Of a stretch of DNA of 64,000 nucleotides, positions 55,287 to 64,000 are shown one piece after another. The notes beneath the pieces were generated by a model. That model had not been told where the DNA came from. It ran no database searches and saw only the letters and a program-made list of their open reading frames with translations. The DNA comes from Flammeovirgaceae bacterium BBD 1991-12 (lineage in GTDB: Bacteria; Bacteroidota; Bacteroidia; Cytophagales; Cyclobacteriaceae). The translations under genes were made by a program, and so were the position numbers. The first letter of the stretch is position 1. Every line of letters starts with the position of its first letter. The stretch lies in the NCBI GenBank assembly GCA_001657315.1, contig LYSV01000014.1, positions 1 through 64,000 on the forward strand, read 5' to 3'.

Positions 55287-57071
55287 TCAGATATGCCAGA
55301 CAATAGGTGTCTCCGGTGAATACTGGCAGTAAGTGCCGGTTTTGATGGTATTGCTAAAGTGCCTGCCCAGGGCCGGGTTGGCTTTCTCTATCCTGGAAAT
55401 AGCACTACGGATCCGCCATGTCACTGCGGATCTGGTCTTGTCAGCGGTATCGTTTTCCTTTCTGGCCCGGCCTCTGCTATCGAAAGTCTTTGAAAGCAAC
55501 TTTATAAGCTCGTCGTATTGCTTCTGTAGTTCTTCGCTTCTCTCATGATCATTTTTTTCCTCAGCTTCAGCCAGCCCGGCGCGGATCAGGTTAAGTTTTT
55601 TCAGATACTCATTTCTGGCCTGTTCATCGGCCACCGGCTCACCGTACTGTATCAAAACGGACTTCATTAGATCACTACAGTGTACTTCTTTTCCGGGGGA
55701 AGTGATCAGGGTGTGTATGTCATGGAAACCCTTTACTTCCGGGAGAAGCCCCGTGATGCCTCCATAGTCGTACTTCCAGAGATCTCCTTCCTTATGGAAA
55801 ACACAGGTTTTGGTATTCTCTTTGTATTCCGGTACCGGTGAACACTCCACAGAATCTAAGGTGGTATCCGAAATAAATGCCCAGAAGGGTTCCATGTGTG
55901 AACTGTAGCGGTAGGGGTTGATCTTTTTCATCCACAAAATAGCCTCCTCTGCTGACGCATCCTCACCCTGTTTGATCTTCTTTTTGAACAAGGTCAGGAA
56001 CCTTGCCCAATGCTGTCGCATCTGGTCATCATCACCGAGATAGTGGAAGGTGGCCGCAAAAAATGCATCGGCATCCAGAAACCCCAGCACCACAGATTGC
56101 CAGGCCAGCCTTTTGGCCTCCTCATACTCACCTAGCTCAAAATGAACAAATGCACCAATGGAGTGGTAATCACCAGCTCCCACAGGATTTAGTCGTATGG
56201 CCTTTTGGTACAGCTCCCGGGCTTCTTCCCCAAAGCCAAGATATGTAAAGCAGGAGGCGATCAGGATCAAACTTTCCGGATCATTGGAGTTCAGCCAGAG
56301 TGATCGCCGCAGGTAGTATTCAGCACTTTCATATGAACCCTGATAAAGGAATATCCTGCCGATGATCAGGGCAGCAATATAGTTATCCTCATCAATCTCA
56401 ATTGCTTTTTTTGCCCATTCAAAGGCTCCATTCCGGCTCAGCTCCCACCGGTCCCACAGCTGGCAGCTCCACTCATTAAAGTAGGTAAGTGACATGCCTG
56501 AGTAGGCCAGTGAGTAGTCGGGCTCGGCGTCTATGGCTTTCTGGAAATACTTCCTTGCATCGAGGTCTGCTTCAAGTGTCCCTTTCTTCACGGCATCAAC
56601 ACCATACAGCCAGTATTCATAGGCCCTCAGCTTTACCTTTTGCCGGACCCTCTTTCGTGAAAGCAGGTCTTCATTCACCTGAAGCTGAAGGGCACAAACA
56701 ATTTCCCTCAAGAGACAGTCCTGGATATCGATCAGTTCATCAAGGTGGCCCTGAAACCTGTTCGCCCATACCAGCCTGTTCGTTTCTGCATGAAACAACT
56801 GTGCATTTACCCGGAGACAGTTCCGGGTATCACGAAATGAACCCTGGATGAAATAGTCAATATTCCAGTCTTTCAGCTTTTTGTTATCGATCTGCTGTTG
56901 GGTAAGGATGAGCCGGGCACTTTGCCACGCAATAATGGTGAACTGCCTGAAATATGAAAGCTCCGTGATGAGATCCATACAAAAGGATTTGCAGAAGATC
57001 AGGGTATCCTTCCGGTCAGACAGGTCCTCAAACGGCAATACCGCGATGGATATTGAGTCATGGGAATTCAT
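55287..57071 (-). CDS. TPR regulator with N-terminal FlgO/TolB-N-like domain and conserved C-terminal domain
   Basis: The 594-residue product has an N-terminal domain (SISIAVLPFEDLSDRKDTLI; WNIDYFIQGSFRDTRNCLRV; QLFHAETNRLVWANRFQG) as in adenylate-cyclase-like regulators. A TPR array follows (about 165-370: ARKYFQKAIDAEPDYSLAYS; SAEYYLRRSLWLNSNDPES). The C-terminal segment (LWKYDYGGITGLLPEVKGFH; ITSPGKEVHCSDL; AEEKNDHERSEELQKQYDEL; ALGRHFSNTIKTGTYCQYSP) matches a domain found at the end of many large ATPase regulators. It lacks an HTH or cyclase domain, so it probably acts by protein contacts. Monocistronic. Confidence 0.7.
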   Translation of the reverse strand: MNSHDSISIAVLPFEDLSDRKDTLIFCKSFCMDLITELSYFRQFTIIAWQSARLILTQQQIDNKKLKDWNIDYFIQGSFRDTRNCLRVNAQLFHAETNRLVWANRFQGHLDELIDIQDCLLREIVCALQLQVNEDLLSRKRVRQKVKLRAYEYWLYGVDAVKKGTLEADLDARKYFQKAIDAEPDYSLAYSGMSLTYFNEWSCQLWDRWELSRNGAFEWAKKAIEIDEDNYIAALIIGRIFLYQGSYESAEYYLRRSLWLNSNDPESLILIASCFTYLGFGEEARELYQKAIRLNPVGAGDYHSIGAFVHFELGEYEEAKRLAWQSVVLGFLDADAFFAATFHYLGDDDQMRQHWARFLTLFKKKIKQGEDASAEEAILWMKKINPYRYSSHMEPFWAFISDTTLDSVECSPVPEYKENTKTCVFHKEGDLWKYDYGGITGLLPEVKGFHDIHTLITSPGKEVHCSDLMKSVLIQYGEPVADEQARNEYLKKLNLIRAGLAEAEEKNDHERSEELQKQYDELIKLLSKTFDSRGRARKENDTADKTRSAVTWRIRSAISRIEKANPALGRHFSNTIKTGTYCQYSPETPIVWHI

Positions 57072-57361
57072 AATTGTTCAGGAAGTTTTTATACAAACGA
57101 ATTACACCGGGTGTCGCCAATACGGAATTCAGGGACACATCGTTGCCCTGGCATTGAAATGCCTCTCAATACCGGTCAGCACCTCAGGCACAAGAGGTAA
57201 CTCATATTGAATGGCAGACATGATGAGGGGAATGATCAATGCCAATATAAACCCTGCGCGAACAGACTTTTCTAAAGGACATGGACCAGCATGGGTCAAC
57301 GCACTTCCTGATGCTTAATGAAATTTTCAGATCTGCCTCCATAAGGTCAGAGGTGGATCCC

Positions 57362-57964
57362 TTACTCTACTTTGAACAGATCCGTTTCCATGCTGATTAT
57401 CACAGCGTCATCAAATTCAAATACTATATGAAAGACATGATCCATTGGAGTGTCTGGTGAGTCAGTCAACTGCAGGATCACGTAATCTGTTAAAACACCA
57501 AAGGTCCACATATCCTGGTTTTGAACAGTTATGAATTCGTCAATGCCAATTTTACCCCGGTTGGATATGTTGAACAATGCGTTCAGGCTGACACCTGGCG
57601 CGAATTCCTTTCCCCTGGAAAAAACAGGTCTTGTGGATGTTATCTGCATCGTTTTGATCTGCTGTACAGGCTCAGGCACAGGTGGACTACAGGCAAAAGC
57701 CTGACGGATAAAGGGATATTGGATATTCATTCTGTGCATGGCGGTTTTTTCAGAGTATTCCAACCCTGTAATTTCAATTTGAATAGCCGCGGAGTTAACG
57801 TCTGATGATCGCGAATCTGAAAATCTGCCAGATTCGAAATTGCCAATGGTAGCCGTTAATTCAGTGATCGTGGATTCCTGCGGGGTAGATTCACCACAGT
57901 CATCACAGGATATTGGTAAGTTAAGGAGAAGGATGAACGCGATAAAGGACAGAAGTTTTTTCAT
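57362..57964 (-). CDS. Lipoprotein of unknown function (possible DUF5034)
   Basis: Start at MKKLLSFIAFILLLNLPISC (57964), which gives a clean lipobox with Cys20. The product (200 residues) has a beta-rich body with SRSSDVNSAAIQIEITGLEY, SCSPPV-like Cys in QAFACSPPVPEPVQQIKTMQ and SLNALFNISNRGKIGIDEF. It resembles envelope proteins of Bacteroidota of the DUF5034 type. No function is assigned. Divergent from the following gene. Confidence 0.65.
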   Translation of the reverse strand: MKKLLSFIAFILLLNLPISCDDCGESTPQESTITELTATIGNFESGRFSDSRSSDVNSAAIQIEITGLEYSEKTAMHRMNIQYPFIRQAFACSPPVPEPVQQIKTMQITSTRPVFSRGKEFAPGVSLNALFNISNRGKIGIDEFITVQNQDMWTFGVLTDYVILQLTDSPDTPMDHVFHIVFEFDDAVIISMETDLFKVE

Positions 57965-58169
57965 TTGGAGGTTAATCATGCGTATTGATGCTAATTTAAG
58001 TTTTCAGAAGGATTTTAGAGCCATACTGAAAGCATATATCACATAGCACGGGCCAAAATGATCAGGCTGTGGCAGAAACTTTGGTTTCCCAGGTCAAAAA
58101 TCACATACCCATCGAATTGTTGGTTATACGCTTACAATCCCTAAATTGTATGTACAAATCATTGACGGC

Positions 58170-58772
58170 ATGCGACTTGTGTTCTCCTTCATGCTTCTGC
58201 TATGGTCTGTGTCTGGCACCTTATGCCAGGAAACCACTTTCCTCGGAGCCCAGTTTGATCATTCCTATATGGGTAGTGACTGGTACTCAGGCGCAGGAAT
58301 AAACCTGGAAATGATGTTCGGAGACCATTTCGGCATAAACTATTCCCTGCTGTACAACCCGGGAGAATCGGATGAATACTACTTTTATACAGGAGGTGGG
58401 CAGGCAGCTTCGGTTTACCTGATCAGGGAAGCCATCAGCGAGCAGAATGGTCTGGGCCTCGCCATTAGTCTTGGTATCATCAGCTTTATACTCCCGGAAA
58501 GTTTAAGCTTTCGCATTCCTCTGGCCAGGAGATCGCAGCTCGGCTTTTTTCTGTCACCCTACGGCTTCGAATTTGTGAAAGACCGCACCACCGAAGAAGA
58601 GGATCACAACATCAGCTATGAGATGGGCTGCCGTTATTACCTTACCCCGAATAGCTGGATGTACATTGTGCCTCAGATCGGAGTGAAAAACATCTATGGG
58701 GACAGTGAGCCCAGGGCGTCCTTTGGAATATCAGTATCATTCAGGGTCCGGGAAAACGAGGGGGACCCGTAA
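58170..58772 (+). CDS. Outer-membrane beta-barrel-like protein of unknown function
   Basis: Start at MRLVFSFMLLLWSVSGTLCQ (58170), giving a signal peptide. The 200-residue product alternates hydrophobic and polar residues in strands ending in aromatics (AGINLEMMFGDHFGINYSLL; NISYEMGCRYYLTPNSWMYI; RASFGISVSFRV), as in small 8-stranded barrels. Family not recognised. It lies between a divergent lipoprotein and the SRPBCC gene. Confidence 0.6.
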   Translation: MRLVFSFMLLLWSVSGTLCQETTFLGAQFDHSYMGSDWYSGAGINLEMMFGDHFGINYSLLYNPGESDEYYFYTGGGQAASVYLIREAISEQNGLGLAISLGIISFILPESLSFRIPLARRSQLGFFLSPYGFEFVKDRTTEEEDHNISYEMGCRYYLTPNSWMYIVPQIGVKNIYGDSEPRASFGISVSFRVRENEGDP

Positions 58773-58911
58773 TAGCCCGGTCATACCCTGGGTATTTTTG
58801 TATCCTGCGATGAAGAGTGTCCCTAATGGCCTGAAAAAAAATCAAAGGATAATGTCCGTTTTGTTCAGTCTGGATTGTCAGTAGGATAATAATCATCAAA
58901 AAACATTCAAA

Positions 58912-59343
58912 ATGGACATTACACACAATTTACAGATCAATGCTACGGCAGCAGACATTTACAATGCAGTAGCCACGGAAAAGGGGATCACGGGCTGGTG
59001 GTCAAAAGACTGTTCAGTGGGAGAATCAGAAGGAAAGAGCTCTTTGCTAAAATTTGATAAGGAGGGGACTATTGTGGAAATGGGCTTTCGCACCGATTTG
59101 CTTAATCCCTGTAAAAAGGTGGTTTGGGAATGTACGCAAAATGGAAATCCAGCCTGGATCGGGACCAGGATCATCACTGAAATTTCCGAGGTGGAAAAGG
59201 GGTGTGTCGTGGTTTTTTCACATGCTGGTTTTGATAAAAAATGGAAAGGGCAGGATCCGTTTGAAATGACCCGGCAGGGATGGGAGCATTTTGTTAACAG
59301 CCTGGTTTCCTTTTGCGAGACCGGTGTAGGACAACCCTGGTAA
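58912..59343 (+). CDS. SRPBCC (AHSA1-type) ligand-binding protein
   Basis: The 143-residue product matches the Aha1-like START family: ITHNLQINATAADIYNAVAT, EKGITGWWSKDCSVGESEGK, VEMGFRTDLLNPCKKVVWEC and GWEHFVNSLVSFCETGVG. These small proteins bind hydrophobic ligands. SRPBCC genes often sit near DGPF/ECF42 modules, and one lies convergently at 59368-60972, so a functional link is possible. Confidence 0.85.
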   Translation: MDITHNLQINATAADIYNAVATEKGITGWWSKDCSVGESEGKSSLLKFDKEGTIVEMGFRTDLLNPCKKVVWECTQNGNPAWIGTRIITEISEVEKGCVVVFSHAGFDKKWKGQDPFEMTRQGWEHFVNSLVSFCETGVGQPW

Positions 59344-59367
59344 GCATTGTGTCTGCTCCCAATGACC

Positions 59368-60632
59368 TTAACGGGCCGGGAGTAGCTTTTTACACTCCAC
59401 TATTTTGCTTTCAATAAAAGCTCTCTCCCTTTCGGATGGGTTCAATGTCAGAGAATGAGTGAGGAATTCCACTGCCTTTGGATAGTTTTTGAGTTTCATG
59501 TAGAAAATGCCTTGTGTAGCGGGCAGCAGATGGTATTCTTTCAGTTCCGGATGATTGGAAAGATCCTTCAGTAATAATAATGACTCTTCTATTCCCTTGA
59601 GCTTACTTTGAATGATCGCGAGATTCAGCTTAATGACCGGGTTTGGCTTCAACTGGTCCAGCATTACATACTGATCGTAAATGACCTCCCAATTGGTCTG
59701 TTCAAAACTGCCAGCCAGGCAATGTTCGGCAGCAATACGTGCCTCTACGTGATAGGGCGTTAGAGTTTCGTCATAAATGGATCTTTTCAGATGGTGCATG
59801 CCTGCGTTGATCAACTCTTTGTTCCAGCTGGCCCTGTCCTGATCCTCAAACAGGATTATTGCACCCCTTTTGTCGATTCTGGCATCGAAACGGGCGGCAT
59901 GAAAACACATGAGCGAGAGTAAGGCATGTAGTTTACGGTTATCTTCAAAACGGTCGGCCAGCAACGTGGCGAGCCGGATGGCTTCCAGGCATAGCTCCTT
60001 CCGGATCACGGATTCTCCGGATGAGGAATTGTACCCTTCGTTAAAAAGTAAATACAGCGATAGCATAACCACATCCAGTCTTTCCGCCAGTTGGCCAGCC
60101 TGAGGAATAGCAAACGGGATCTCAGATCTCCTGATCTTTTCCCTTGCTCTGTACAGTCTTTTCTGGATAGTAGATTCGGAGGTCAACAGGGCATGGGCTA
60201 TTTCCCTGGAGCCAAATCCGCAAAGTGTTTTGAGTGTCAGCGCTAATTGTGACTTCACATCCAGGGAAGAATGACAGCAGGCAAAGATCATCCGAAGCTG
60301 GCTGTCCCTGATCTCGTGATCAAGAAAAATAAGCCGATCTCATGGGAAGATCCGTGAGCAAGAGCCCCGGACCTGTGATGTCGCTGCATCATTTTGTTTC
60401 GGTTGATCTCATTAAGGGCTTTTCTCCGGGCCACCTGCACCAGCCAGCCTGTGGGGTTAGCCGGGACTCCTTCCGTACTCCAGTGATCCAGCGCAGCGAT
60501 CAGTGTTTCCTGTACCGTATCTTCCGCCAGCTGAAGGTATGCAGGACCAAAGATCCTGGTGAGGACCGCCAGTAGCTTGCCATATTCAGACCGGAAAAGG
60601 TGCTCGACAATTTGTTCACTTTTACTAACCAA
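59368..60632 (-). pseudogene. ECF42-like sigma factor, split by one frameshift
   Basis: Frame 1 (60288-60632) carries region 2 (FGPAYLQLAEDTVQETLIAA; EGVPANPTGWLVQVARRKAL). Frame 2 (59368-60291) carries the rest: ALTLKTLCGFGSREIAHALL, TSESTIQKRLYRAREKIRRS and the long TPR-like extension (LYLLFNEGYNSSSGE; ALLSLMCFHAARFDARIDK). Together they form one protein of about 420 residues like the one at 40503-41723. Adding a base to the A5 run at 60325-60329 (plus strand) restores LFFLDHEIRDSQL across the break. Sequencing error is plausible, so the gene may be intact. It starts 4 bp after the DGPF gene stop. Confidence 0.78.
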
Positions 60633-60636
60633 GGCA

Positions 60637-60972
60637 CTACTTCATTTTAGGAAAGGCTATGGGTCGTACCTCAATGGAATACAGGCCCAGGTGCGGAGAG
60701 GAAAGTGCTATTTGGTTTGCTTCCTCCTGATCTTTCGCCTGAATCATAAAGTATCCGGCAATTATTTCCTTGGATTCCAGAAACGGACCGTCCGTCATTA
60801 CTTCGCGTGTGGAAGTGATCAGGGAGCCGTTATCTTCCAATCTTTGACCGCCAAGATAGTTTGGACCCAGCTTTTTGACCCAGGCAGTGTATTCTGCCAT
60901 AATGTTTTGAAGCTCATCCGGTGACAGATGGTTCATACCATCTCCCTTGAGTAGTAGTAGGAATTCCTGCAT
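60637..60972 (-). CDS. YCII-related DGPF-domain protein
   Basis: Start at MQEFLLLLKGDGMNHLSPDE (60972), because residues upstream do not belong to the domain. The 111-residue product has the DGPF motif in REVMTDGPFLESKEIIAGYF and ends YSIEVRPIAFPKMK. It is 4 bp before the sigma gene, so the pair is an ECF42/DGPF unit, paralogous to the one at 40503-42104. Confidence 0.86.
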   Translation of the reverse strand: MQEFLLLLKGDGMNHLSPDELQNIMAEYTAWVKKLGPNYLGGQRLEDNGSLITSTREVMTDGPFLESKEIIAGYFMIQAKDQEEANQIALSSPHLGLYSIEVRPIAFPKMK

Positions 60973-61396
60973 TTTGATTTTTTCCCTTATGACAATTGAA
61001 GTTTTAAATTCAGGACAGTAGAGGCATGTTTTTGTATGAATGCCCATATACTCAGAAACGCTCCTAAGGTAGAAATTCATTTCCCACATTCATCGTTCAA
61101 AACTTTCCTTCCGTCTTTCAAATATGTTTTCAGGGGATTCATACTGCTATTACCGACCATATGTAATTTAGTAAAAACTTATTTTGTTTCACCCATGAAT
61201 AAAAATCCAGGCGTCACATGATTCCCTAGCAACTCGCTTAATGAGTTTTTCATATATATATATTGAAATCTTTTTAAGACCAGAGTATTCCTACGATCAG
61301 GTATTAAAATTATCAGCCTTTATCAACTTTCAAGTCCAAACTATCGTATAGAGGCAAGATGTGGAAAAGTTCTGTTGCAGAAAATCAAACACAGGT

Positions 61397-61807
61397 ATGA
61401 ACATAAAAACCCAACCTGAAAAACTCGTACTTGACTTCTTCGAAAGGGTATGGTCTCCACCGCATGACCTGGAAGCAATTGACGAGATCATGACAGAAGA
61501 CTATACCATCCATTCGGCAGGCAGTACCATTTCCGGCAGGCAGGCTTTCAAATCATGGATAAGAGAGTTTCACGAACGACTTAATGAGGCCAAAACGGAA
61601 AGCATCGACGTATTCAGCAATGCAGACCAGAGCAAGGTGGTGTCTCGCTGGGTTTGTTCCGGCTACAATCACGGGATACTCGGATTACCGAAAGATGATC
61701 GCTATGTGACATTTACCGGGATAGCGATCTGGCGGGTAAGGGAAAACCGACTGGCAGAGTGCTGGGTGGAAAGAAGTGCATGGGAGCTTTATCAGCAGCT
61801 GACCTAA
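61397..61807 (+). CDS. SnoaL-like ester cyclase / NTF2-fold protein
   Basis: Start at MNIKTQPEKLVLDFFERVW (61397). The product (136 residues) has the SnoaL-like pattern LEAIDEIMTEDYTIHSAGST and GRQAFKSWIREFHERL, then VVSRWVCSGYNHGILGLPKD and FTGIAIWRVRENRLAECWVE. Proteins of this fold include ester cyclases and binding proteins. No partner defines the substrate. It is convergent with the LysR gene. Confidence 0.78.
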   Translation: MNIKTQPEKLVLDFFERVWSPPHDLEAIDEIMTEDYTIHSAGSTISGRQAFKSWIREFHERLNEAKTESIDVFSNADQSKVVSRWVCSGYNHGILGLPKDDRYVTFTGIAIWRVRENRLAECWVERSAWELYQQLT

Positions 61808-61827
61808 GGCTAACCGATCCATGCCAT

Positions 61828-62724
61828 CTACTCAAACTCGAGGTACCAATGAAAATGATTGTTGAGAATGCGTTTTTTCTCTGTTTTCAAAAATTCGAGA
61901 TAAGCCTGTGCTACCTGAGAGAGTTTCTTTTTTTCCAGCCAGATAAGCCTCCAGTCAGTTTGTATCGGCAATTCAGCCAGAGGGATGATATGTATCTCGC
62001 GTTTGATAAGCTCATTGCGCATACCTATCAATGGTAAGATGGAATATCCCAAACCAGCTATTACAGCCTGCTTCACTGCTTCATTGGAGGTAAGTTCTAT
62101 TCTTTTTCTATTACCCCCTTCAGTTTTCTGAAAATATTCTTCCATAAACAGGCGTGTCAGTGATCCTTTTTCACGGTAAATGAGTGGCATGCTACCTATT
62201 CTTTCACTATTGCCCCCCACAAAATACAGCTTATTCTTCAGTAATATTTCTTCCTCCAGGTCCAGTTCGTCCGGAAGTATGGACACTACGCCAAAGTCAA
62301 TCTCATTTTTTCTCAGGCTTTCAATCACATTGTCCTTATTGGTGACCTCCAGGACCAGATCGATACCCGTATGCCTGCTAAGAAAACCGGAAAGAAAATA
62401 CGGGATCACATATTTTCCTGTTGACGCCGTGGCTATCCTGAGCTTACCGGTAAGCATCCCCTTGTAGGCCAGCGCCTTGTAGTTGATCGCTTCTATTTCA
62501 TTCATTACCCCTGTGGCCATCTCAGCAACCTCCCTCCCGAAATCGGTAACGTGAAGCCGCTTCCCGATCACCTGTACAAGAGGGACATCAAACTGACTTT
62601 GCAGGTTCCTGAGCTGAATGGAAACCGCAGGCTGTGTCATATGCAATGCCCTGGCAGCCTTTGTAATACTCCCGGCCTGCACAACATGGGCAAATATTCG
62701 AAGCTGATGGAGTGTATAATTCAT
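61828..62724 (-). CDS. LysR-family transcriptional regulator
   Basis: The 298-residue product has the N-terminal winged HTH (LHQLRIFAHVVQAGSITKAA; RALHMTQPAVSIQLRNLQSQ) and the substrate-binding domain (GKLRIATASTGKYVIPYFLS; EIDFGVVSILPDELDLEEEI; GLGYSILPLIGMRNELIKRE). The Ala-His-Val-rich HTH and effector domain recall CbbR-type regulators. It is divergent from the small ORF and YceI gene, which are probable targets through the 62725-62811 promoter region. Confidence 0.92.
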   Translation of the reverse strand: MNYTLHQLRIFAHVVQAGSITKAARALHMTQPAVSIQLRNLQSQFDVPLVQVIGKRLHVTDFGREVAEMATGVMNEIEAINYKALAYKGMLTGKLRIATASTGKYVIPYFLSGFLSRHTGIDLVLEVTNKDNVIESLRKNEIDFGVVSILPDELDLEEEILLKNKLYFVGGNSERIGSMPLIYREKGSLTRLFMEEYFQKTEGGNRKRIELTSNEAVKQAVIAGLGYSILPLIGMRNELIKREIHIIPLAELPIQTDWRLIWLEKKKLSQVAQAYLEFLKTEKKRILNNHFHWYLEFE

Positions 62725-62811
62725 AAATATTATTTATGCATATCATATCAAATATAAATAAAAAATATATGTGACCTTCTCTAACTTAGTTCCTGTCAAA
62801 CCCATTTTGTC

Positions 62812-62973
62812 ATGCAACATCCCGAAATAGACCAACTTGCCGGGGACCTCCCTGGTACACGGGAACTCACCGGAGCCCCTACTATTCAATATGACCGGCA
62901 ACGCCTGGCTTTTATTTCTCTTCCCATCTTAAAACCAGAGGGAGTCCATGGCAAAACCGACCTGATCTCATGA
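62812..62973 (+). CDS. Small ORF (53 codons) coupled to the YceI gene
   Basis: ATG at 62812 begins MQHPEIDQLAGDLPGTREL and the TGA (62971-62973) overlaps the YceI start as ATGA. It sits on the likely YceI transcript, in the LysR-YceI divergent region. No domain is recognised. It may be a small protein, a coupling leader or the remnant of a longer gene. Confidence 0.4.
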   Translation: MQHPEIDQLAGDLPGTRELTGAPTIQYDRQRLAFISLPILKPEGVHGKTDLIS

Positions 62974-63527
62974 AAAGGATCCAGACACTTTGGTTGCTTC
63001 TGACGCTATTGCCAGCCCCGGGATGGTCGCAGGATTCCTACTCCGTCAGCGAGCATAGTAAGGTACTGGTAAAGGGGACATCCACATTGCATGATTGGGA
63101 AAGCCGGGTAGAAGAGGTGACAGGTCAGGGAGAATTTATGATAACGGGTGATAAAGTAACAAACGTTTCTTCGTTCAGCCTGAAGTTCAGAGCCAAATCA
63201 CTGAAAAGCGGGAAAGAAAGAATGGATAAGCTCACCTGGGCTGCGCTGAAGGCAGACGACAATCCTGACATCACATTCACACTTACAGAGCTGCTGTCCG
63301 CTCAGGGCTCACAGCTTAAAGCCAGAGGGCAGCTTGACATAGCCGGATCAAACCAGGAAGTGACCATAGTAGCTACTGCCAATGTAAAAGATACCGACAT
63401 CCTTATTAAAGGGCAACATGCCCTCTTAATGACCGACTATGGTGTGGACCCTCCCACCGCTGTATTGGGAACCATTAAAACCGACGATGAGGTGATCATA
63501 GATTTCGAACTGACCCTCACCAAATAA
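62970..63527 (+). CDS. YceI-like periplasmic lipid-binding protein
   Basis: The 185-residue product has a signal peptide (LLPAPGWSQ) and the YceI lipocalin-like barrel: VLVKGTSTLHDWESRVEEVT, SFSLKFRAKSLKSGKERMDK, ALKADDNPDITFTLTELLSA, GQLDIAGSNQEVTIVATANV and AVLGTIKTDDEVIIDFELTL. These proteins bind isoprenoid lipids. It overlaps the small ORF by 4 nt and is followed 30 bp later by an outer-membrane protein gene. Confidence 0.9.
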   Translation: MKRIQTLWLLLTLLPAPGWSQDSYSVSEHSKVLVKGTSTLHDWESRVEEVTGQGEFMITGDKVTNVSSFSLKFRAKSLKSGKERMDKLTWAALKADDNPDITFTLTELLSAQGSQLKARGQLDIAGSNQEVTIVATANVKDTDILIKGQHALLMTDYGVDPPTAVLGTIKTDDEVIIDFELTLTK

Positions 63528-63557
63528 CACATAACCAATTTAATCTAAAATAAACCT

Positions 63558-64000
63558 ATGAAAACAAATAATGTATTATTTGCTGTCTTGCTATCAGCAG
63601 TGACCGTAATTCCGGCGCAGAATATGTTGGCGCAGAACGTTTATCATCCGGAGATACAGTATTTCCGGCCCAATGATCTAAGGGGTATGAACATGTTTGA
63701 AAGCCCAAAAGGGGATACGGTGAGCTATAATGGACTTAAGGTAAGAGTAGGCGGTGATTTTGCCATTATTTTCCAGGGTCTGTCACAGTCCAATGACCTG
63801 GTAGGCGATACGCTCGTAGACCTGACTGGCAACGTAGCGCTGCCATCTGCCAACCTGAACCTCGATGTACAACTGCTTGACGGTGTCCGGGTACATTTAC
63901 GTACGTATCTTGCATCAAGGCATCACAATGAGGCATGGGTAAAGGGCGGCTTCCTGCAGGTGGACAACCTGAATTTTGTAAGAGAGGGCTTCATGGACTG
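63558..64000 (+). CDS. Outer-membrane porin-like protein (5' part only)
   Basis: ATG at 63558 begins MKTNNVLFAVLLSAVTVIPA, a signal peptide ending near MLAQN, and the frame is open to the window end (about 147 codons). What follows, SYNGLKVRVGGDFAIIFQGL, DLTGNVALPSANLNLDVQLL and GVRVHLRTYLASRHHNEAWV, is typical of the first strands of a large beta-barrel. Family not fixed. It is 30 bp after the YceI gene, probably one operon. Confidence 0.7.
   Translation, partial: MKTNNVLFAVLLSAVTVIPAQNMLAQNVYHPEIQYFRPNDLRGMNMFESPKGDTVSYNGLKVRVGGDFAIIFQGLSQSNDLVGDTLVDLTGNVALPSANLNLDVQLLDGVRVHLRTYLASRHHNEAWVKGGFLQVDNLNFVREGFMD

Noticed and set aside
1-64000. CRISPR arrays, rRNA and tRNA genes
   Set aside because: No regularly spaced repeats and no recognisable RNA gene sequences were seen by eye. 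A tRNAscan/Infernal run would settle this.
1-64000. Insertion sequences or prophage
   Set aside because: No transposase, phage integrase or structural protein was found, although repeats and gene stubs suggest past rearrangement.

Overview
The window reads as the chromosome of a marine- or soil-type Bacteroidota, most likely of the order Cytophagales. The evidence is a SusC/SusD pair, a hybrid two-component (HTCS) regulator, type IX secretion (T9SS) sorting tails, an ECF sigma/FecR/TonB cascade, lipoprotein signals and the lack of Shine-Dalgarno sites. No rRNA, tRNA or CRISPR array was seen. The species cannot be named from the sequence.

Layout. (1) 1-2.0 kb: the 5' two thirds of a PL6-type polysaccharide lyase carrying C-terminal FG-GAP/VCBS-like repeats, cut by the window edge. 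(2) 2.2-6.7 kb: a toxin-antitoxin and debris patch with a lipoprotein remnant, a HigB/HigA pair, a broken RlaP-type nucleotidyltransferase, and a three-gene HipB-HipS-HipT module with a palindromic operator. (3) 6.7-26.3 kb: a polysaccharide utilisation locus. The minus-strand genes run susC, susD, surface lipoprotein, SurA-like protein, two secreted beta-helix proteins, GH2 beta-glucuronidase-like enzyme, uronate-isomerase homologue. A divergent HTCS regulator flanks them. The enzymes point to a glucuronate-containing glycan. (4) 26.4-35.6 kb: palindromic repeats, an orphan lipoprotein, then ECF sigma, FecR, an STN-domain protein with LA_2272-type repeats, its STN-less paralogue, and a TonB-dependent receptor. 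(5) 35.6-48.4 kb: about a dozen single genes of unrelated function, all on the minus strand, separated by inverted-repeat spacers and gene stubs. This looks like a cassette array, possibly integron-like. (6) 48.7-55.2 kb: two glycosyltransferases, a NodB deacetylase, and a desaturase / homocysteine methyltransferase / methyltransferase / GNAT operon. (7) 55.3-64 kb: a TPR regulator, envelope proteins, a second ECF42-like sigma/DGPF pair, a LysR-YceI region and the start of an outer-membrane protein.

The most notable points are the HipBST-type module, a uronate isomerase homologue lacking the strand-8 Asp and Arg, an HTCS whose receiver domain lacks its phospho-acceptor Asp, STN signalling on a repeat barrel instead of the TonB receptor, and the one-directional cassette-like block. 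Three genes (GH2, one beta-helix, one sigma factor) are each broken by what looks like a single missing base in a short homopolymer. These may be assembly errors, so their pseudogene status is provisional.
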